A stretch of DNA of 64,000 bases from Candidatus Competibacter phosphatis. GTDB lineage: Bacteria > Pseudomonadota > Gammaproteobacteria > Competibacterales > Competibacteraceae. The notes beneath the pieces were generated by a model. It ran no database searches. It was given only the letters and a program-made list of their open reading frames with translations, and was not told the origin of the DNA. Positions within the stretch are counted from its first letter, which is position 1, and each line of letters opens with the position of its first letter. A program made the position numbers and the translations under genes. Where the stretch lies: assembly GCF_012939995.1 (NCBI RefSeq), contig NZ_SPMZ01000016.1:119752-183751 (forward strand). Reading direction: 5' to 3'. Positions 59,596 through 64,000 of the stretch are shown here, piece by piece.

Positions 59596-60276
59596 CTAAC
59601 GCGACACCCAGCCCCCACAAACCGGAAATACTTGGCCGACGAAGCAATTTGCCGCCTCGCTACACAAGTACGCGACGAATTCCGCATCTTCTCTTGCCGA
59701 TACAAGCCGCCCGAGTGGGACCTCACGCTTCAATCTGTCCTGAAAGCGCGGATTTGCCTGAACTTCAGCAGGGAAGTACGTGGGGTTGTCGACGAAATTC
59801 TGTGCGATGGCATTGACTTGGATGTTTTGGTGGGCAACCTCAACTCCCACGGCTTGAACATAGGAAAGCTGGGCTCCTCTGGCCGCGCTATAAGTCGAAG
59901 CTCTGCGCATGCCGCGTAGCGCTGACGCGCTTCCGATGACGACCACTTTGCCTCGACCGCGTTCAAGCATTCCCGGTAGAACCGCTTGCAAAAGCTTAGG
60001 CAGAGGATCGACCAATGCTGCAAACACTTCGCGCCACTCGGTATCCAATACTTCTAATGCAGGTGTACTCGGCGCGGGCAGCGCTAGGTTGGCGATGAGC
60101 ACATCAATGGGTCCAGCAGAGGCGATGATACTTGCCGGGGCGGTTGGCTCTGACAGTGGTGCCCGGCTTGCGACAATATCCGCACCGTGCTCAGCCAACA
60201 CCTCGCAAAGTGTTGGCCCCATGAAATCGGTTGCTTGCGTAACGAGAATTCGCCTACCGGTAAGTGTCTTCGTCAT
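59596..60276 (-). CDS. Halohydrin dehalogenase-like SDR-fold protein
   Basis: This 226-residue protein of the short-chain dehydrogenase fold lacks the usual YxxxK dyad. Instead it has both halohydrin-dehalogenase signatures. The halide-pocket motif T-x4-F-x-G is TQATDFMG (residues 13-20). The catalytic Ser116-x12-Tyr129-x3-Arg133 reads GSASALRGMRRASTYSAARG. NFVDNPTYFP also matches that family. Such enzymes convert vicinal halohydrins to epoxides and release halide without NAD(P). ATG at 60276 is chosen; an upstream TTG at 60297 is possible. It follows directly after an attC-like repeat. No partner gene is adjacent. Confidence 0.85.
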   Translation of the reverse strand: MTKTLTGRRILVTQATDFMGPTLCEVLAEHGADIVASRAPLSEPTAPASIIASAGPIDVLIANLALPAPSTPALEVLDTEWREVFAALVDPLPKLLQAVLPGMLERGRGKVVVIGSASALRGMRRASTYSAARGAQLSYVQAVGVEVAHQNIQVNAIAQNFVDNPTYFPAEVQANPRFQDRLKREVPLGRLVSAREDAEFVAYLCSEAANCFVGQVFPVCGGWVSR

Positions 60277-60304
60277 AAGTGTAATCTCATCGTTCAAGTG
60301 CGAC

Positions 60305-60528
60305 GTCTAACGGAGCGGCGGGAAGCCGCAAGAGTGGAAAAGCCGAAGGTTTTGACAGCCGATGTCGGCTTGATCCGCGTGGTTGTGCGGCACGGAGCGC
60401 CAAGCAACCACGCGGATTGGAATCCGCCGACCCCTTTCGCGGGCGCAAAGAGTTCGCGATGCGGGGCGTTCTGCGGCAAACTTGAAGCGCGGTGGAAAAT
60501 TTGTCCGACAGCAACGCTTTGGTTAGAG
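60305..60528 (-). repeat. Long attC-like palindromic repeat, copy B
   Basis: On the minus strand the 224-bp element runs from CTCTAAC, just after the stop of the AT-rich broken gene, to CCGTTAGAC, whose GTTAGAC fits the GTTRRRY attC core. It is followed 29 bases later by the halohydrin-dehalogenase-like start. Its middle holds inverted repeats (GCGGATTCCAATCCGC) and about 87 bp shared with copy A. It shares CTAACGGAGCGGCGG with copy D. Confidence 0.65.
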
Positions 60529-60532
60529 ATCA

Positions 60533-62162
60533 CTATTTAATTAATTTTCTTGGTTCAAGTGTTTTCGCCGTAAAGCCATTTTCACCTTGATCAACAATAG
60601 CTGTGCCAAAAAAAATACTCAGGGCTGTACCAGCGCCGATGCTTTGCAACTCCATCAAGAACGAACCGATAGCTGAGTTGTCGTTCAATATCTTTTTACT
60701 GCATGTGAAAACATATCTGCGGTTGGCATCCAATCATATAGATATCGACACTCATCGAGAACTAACATATCCATAAACATCGGCGTGTCTTTTTGCTTTT
60801 ATAACTCCAGCGCTTTGTTTCACTAATGTTTACATGATACGGAACAGCAACTTGGCGGAATAATGCTTCAATTATTTGATGAAATAAGACTAGATCACAA
60901 AATTGATGGAAGCTCCATATATTGTGATTGTCATATAGTTTTTTTTATGGTTTCCGACCAATAATTCTCTTGGCCACTGCCTTCAGATAGCAGATAAGAA
61001 GTTAACACGTAAGTATTGATTAGTTCCTTTTTATTTCCTGAAACATCTAATTGGGATAGGAACTGCTCTGAAAACCTGGAGAATTCATCATCCTCAAATA
61101 CAATGTTTGGATAGTTAGAATCTTTCCCGTTTAACTCCTTGTCTAATGCAGCTAATGACCACAATATAGGACATAGATCTGAGTCTACAATAACATCGCC
61201 ACCGCTGCCTTCGTCATCAAAATGAAAAAATCTACATTTTAGCTCTCTTAGCAGAACACTTCCTTCTACATTAAAAAAATTTCTTATACGGAAAATTATT
61301 TTTTGGAAACCTGTTGTAAGGCGAGATTAAGCTAGCATGATCAATTAATAGACGAGTAACAAACTGGCCATAATAATAATCTAAATCATCTAATACTACC
61401 TTATGCCAGCTTTCATGATTAAATCCATGCGAAACAGGGCCTTCATTAAGGCCGCTTCCTGAATTTCTATCTTCAAGAAATTGTTTTGGATAAAGATAAC
61501 ACGAAACAAGCTTTGCAATTAGCGAGCGGCCTGATTTATCTTGTTCCTCTGTGGGCAAAGAAAAAATTTGTTATTAAAACACCGGGAGAGTTAAGCGCGT
61601 GCCTCGCGAAAACTCTAGTCAAAGCACTCAGTGTTTTTTTGTTTTCTGTTTCTGCTTGGCAGAGGGCCGCAAAAATCGAGATATATAACGTCAAATTTTT
61701 GTGGTGATGCTTCAATGAAGTTGTCGAGTCCACCATTTATTATCTTAATAAATGGGAATTCAGAGTTTAGTGCAGAAAACAACCGCATCTGAATAAGTCG
61801 AATTTTCTGACTCAAAATGCCCAGATGTTTTCAGGAAGCACTCCAGCTTGACTAAATACCCTTAGGTCATTTTCTGGATTTGGGCCAGATAGATAAGCGA
61901 TTTTTTAGATTAGCAGATGATCTGGTTTGGACAATAGAATCGTAGAATGACTCCCACCTTTCTATAGTTTGATCAGAAAGCTGATAAGCAATATGTTTAT
62001 CGTATGGATTTCCATGTTGTACAAGATGATCCCTAACATCTCTTACATATGAGCGGCGCGTGAGTGTTGATTCAAGCCGTTTTTTTCGTAAGGATTTTTT
62101 ATAGCGTGATCTATTACAAGTGCCCTAGCCATATTTTTCTCAGATTCTGTGTATGACTTCAT
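60533..62162 (-). pseudogene. AT-rich frameshifted gene of unknown function
   Basis: Starting at the ATG at 62162 (after AGAGAGA), several frame changes at A/T runs give a roughly 500-residue protein. Key segments are SYVRDVRDHLVQHGNPYDKH, YLSGPNPENDLRVFSQAGVL, VIYLDFCGPLPSRNRKQK, RHALNSPGVLITNF, ESWHKVVLDDLDYYYGQFVT and FEDDEFSRFSEQFLSQLD. Glycine-rich then acidic segments suggest a Rossmann-like, possibly methyltransferase, core, but the family is not recognised. It is flanked by repeats B and C. Confidence 0.65.
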
Positions 62163-62179
62163 TTTCTCTCTCTAATGGG

Positions 62180-62223
62180 ATAACGGAAAAGCTGAAAGAT
62201 TTGACAGCCGATGCCAGCTTGAT
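62180..62223 (-). repeat. Partial attC-like repeat, copy C
   Basis: It shares the segment GACAGCCGATGYCRGCTTGAT and the preceding GGAAAAGCYGAA with copy B. Its core end is shortened (CATTAGAG instead of GTTAGAC). It lies just upstream of the broken AT-rich gene, as B lies downstream of it. Confidence 0.55.
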
Positions 62224-62793
62224 TATACAGCTCAATATATTCTGTACCATGGCAAGACATACGAAAGACGAAAGCTGCTTACCATGAATCAGATCCTTCA
62301 AATAGCGCTCAACTTTGCGTTGCATTTGATGCCACTTCATCCAACCAAATATCAGCAACTAATTGATTAAGCTCGCTCACTGCCCATGTTGGCTAAATCG
62401 CCTAGCAGAGACATCTGGATTCACCTCACGTTTTTCCGATCAGAGGCGCTTACAGCATCCTGCTCAATACTGTCCTGATCTCAGAAATCAGCCGCAACCG
62501 CTTCATTCAGTTCGGAAATTCATGAAGTTATCGTGACAAACCCCACTGTTACAATGCAATCCCGGTTATTCTTGGAGAGTCTAAAAAAAACCGAAGTAGA
62601 AACAGGACATGCTTTCAGCTAACAATCTGGAAAAAAATGACAAAATAAAGCACTTTTAGTCACAAAAAATAAAACAAACCAGTATCCATCAGGGCTGGTC
62701 GATGCGGTGATCAGGCTCGTCGAGAGGCGGAAACACACCTGTCTTGGGGTAAAATCGCGTCACACTTCAACCTGAATCAGCCATTCACCCCCG
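62224..62793. other. AT-rich spacer before prfC
   Basis: No supported gene. A short minus-strand frame (62140-62358) includes GWMKWHQMQRKVERYLKDLI but has no recognised family. A TAAAAT that could be a -10 box for prfC lies at about 62749. Confidence 0.45.
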
Positions 62794-64000
62794 ATGACCA
62801 CCTTCCTCGACCAACTCAAGCGCCGGCGTACCTTCGCCATCATCTCCCACCCCGACGCCGGCAAGACCACCCTCACCGAAAAACTGCTGCTGTTCGGCGG
62901 CGCGATCCAGATGGCCGGCACGGTCAAGGGTCGCAAGGCCACCCGTCACGCCACCAGCGACTGGATGGCACTGGAACAGCAACGCGGCATCTCGGTGACT
63001 TCCTCGGTGATGCAGTTCCCCTACCGCGACCGCATCGTCAACCTGCTCGACACCCCCGGCCACGAAGACTTCTCCGAAGACACCTATCGCACCCTGACCG
63101 CCGTGGACTCGGCGCTGATGGTGATCGACTGCGCCCGAGGCGTCGAGGAACGCACCATCAAGCTGATGGAAGTCTGCCGCCTGCGCGATACCCCGATCTT
63201 CACCTTCATCAACAAGCTGGATCGGGACGGCCGCGAACCGATCGAGTTATTGGATGAAGTCGAGAACATCCTCAAGATCCGCTGCGCGCCGATCACCTGG
63301 CCCATCGGCATGGGCCGGGAACTCAAGGGTGTCTATCACCTCGACCAGGATTTCATCCACTTCTACGACCCCTCGCGCGACGGCCGCATCAACACCGGCC
63401 ACACTATCCAGGGTCTCGACACCCCGGCGGTGGATCAGGAATTGGGCGCGGACCGGGCCAACGCCCTGCGCGAGGAAATCGAACTGGTGCGCGGCGCCAG
63501 CCACGCCTTCGACTTCGACGACTACCGCGCCGGCCGGCTGACCCCGGTGTTCTTCGGTTCGGCGCTGACCAATTTCGGCGTCCAGGAAATGCTGGACGGC
63601 TTCGTCGAAAATGCCCCTCCGCCGCGCCCCTCCGCCGCCGCCAGCCGCGAAATCACGCCCGAAGAGGACGCATTCACCGGCTTCGTGTTCAAGATTCAGG
63701 CGAACATGGACCCGCAGCACCGCGACCGCATCGCCTTCCTGCGGGTCTGCTCCGGCACCTACCAGCCTGGCATGAAACTCCGCCATGTTCGGCTGGGCCG
63801 CGAGGTCAAGATCGCCGATGCCCTTACCTTCATGGCCGCCGAACGCGAGCATGCCGATGCCGCCTATCCGGGCGACATCATTGGCCTGCACAACCACGGC
63901 ACCATCCGTATCGGCGACACCTTCACCCAGGGCGAGGATCTCACCTTTACCGGCATTCCCGACTTCGCCCCGGAACTGTTCCGTCGCGCCCGATTGCGCG
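62794..64000 (+). CDS. prfC: Peptide chain release factor 3, 3' end outside window
   Basis: RF3 is the GTPase that recycles RF1/RF2 from the ribosome. 402 codons are visible with no stop. They show [20 protein letters not shown] (G1), the conserved [13 protein letters not shown] (G2), [14 protein letters not shown] (G3) and [13 protein letters not shown] (G4). The C-terminal domains continue to the right edge. ATG at 62794 matches the family start [20 protein letters not shown]. Confidence 0.97.
   Translation, partial: MTTFLDQLKRRRTFAIISHPDAGKTTLTEKLLLFGGAIQMAGTVKGRKATRHATSDWMALEQQRGISVTSSVMQFPYRDRIVNLLDTPGHEDFSEDTYRTLTAVDSALMVIDCARGVEERTIKLMEVCRLRDTPIFTFINKLDRDGREPIELLDEVENILKIRCAPITWPIGMGRELKGVYHLDQDFIHFYDPSRDGRINTGHTIQGLDTPAVDQELGADRANALREEIELVRGASHAFDFDDYRAGRLTPVFFGSALTNFGVQEMLDGFVENAPPPRPSAAASREITPEEDAFTGFVFKIQANMDPQHRDRIAFLRVCSGTYQPGMKLRHVRLGREVKIADALTFMAAEREHADAAYPGDIIGLHNHGTIRIGDTFTQGEDLTFTGIPDFAPELFRRARLR

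Overview
The window is a high-GC, gene-dense stretch of a gammaproteobacterial chromosome. The evidence is conserved gammaproteobacterial neighbourhoods: dusB-fis, pcnB-folK-panB-panC, accB-accC, groES-groEL and serC-serA. A Competibacteraceae/Chromatiales-like lineage is a guess from gene content, not something proven here. The core is GC-rich. It is interrupted by two AT-rich, damaged segments (about 49.8-55.0 kb and 60.5-62.7 kb) and by a short RM cassette.

Layout. 1-11 kb is housekeeping: groEL (3' end outside the window) and groES under a perfect CIRCE operator, cutA, dsbD, aroQ, accB-accC, prmA, dusB-fis, a HAD phosphatase and a DAHP synthase. 11.1-18.0 kb is a suf Fe-S assembly operon (Rrf2 regulator, sufB, sufC, sufD, sufS, sufU, sufT). 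It is split by a foreign Uma2-type nuclease gene, and sufB carries a one-base frameshift in a run of seven T. 18-24.4 kb has an EamA exporter, serC, serA, a coiled-coil protein, a small acidic protein, a NUDIX hydrolase and a VWA protein. 24.5-33.2 kb is a phosphonate island: phnW, phnX, a PbfA-like ammonia-lyase, an FAD amine oxidase and an AepXVW-type ABC importer. Together these would import 2-aminoethylphosphonate and its hydroxylated (possibly N-alkylated) relatives and funnel them through phosphonoacetaldehyde to acetaldehyde and phosphate. 33.2-40.4 kb has a DUF4124 protein, a Na+/H+ antiporter, an I42 inhibitor lipoprotein, lutABC for L-lactate oxidation, and a DEAD-box helicase overlapping an RRM protein.

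40.5-42.7 kb is a complete PvuII-type restriction-modification system (methyltransferase, controller, endonuclease) lying between two attC-like palindromic repeats and next to a GNAT fragment. 43-49.7 kb has an AI-2E-family permease, an unusual ZIP-like membrane protein with an inserted cyclic-nucleotide domain, an FkbM methyltransferase, a RibD-type reductase, a secreted unknown, a CBS protein and two tiny zinc-ribbon proteins. 49.7-55.1 kb is an AT-rich tract ending at the 3' end of tRNA-Glu(CTC), with a broken pseudopilin and a broken HAMP-GAF-GGDEF-EAL gene. 55.2-58.9 kb is pcnB-folK-panB-panC. 58.9-62.7 kb has a transposase remnant, a protein with the full halohydrin-dehalogenase signature, a long attC-like repeat and a frameshifted AT-rich gene of unknown function. 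prfC runs off the right edge.

Most frameshifts in this window sit at A/T homopolymers, so sequencing error and true gene decay cannot be separated from the sequence alone. I see no CRISPR array, no rRNA and no integrase. The most interesting items are the attC-like repeats bounding the PvuII-type module, the halohydrin-dehalogenase-like gene, the cNMP-ZIP fusion, the dual-substrate phosphonate operon and the Uma2 insertion in suf.
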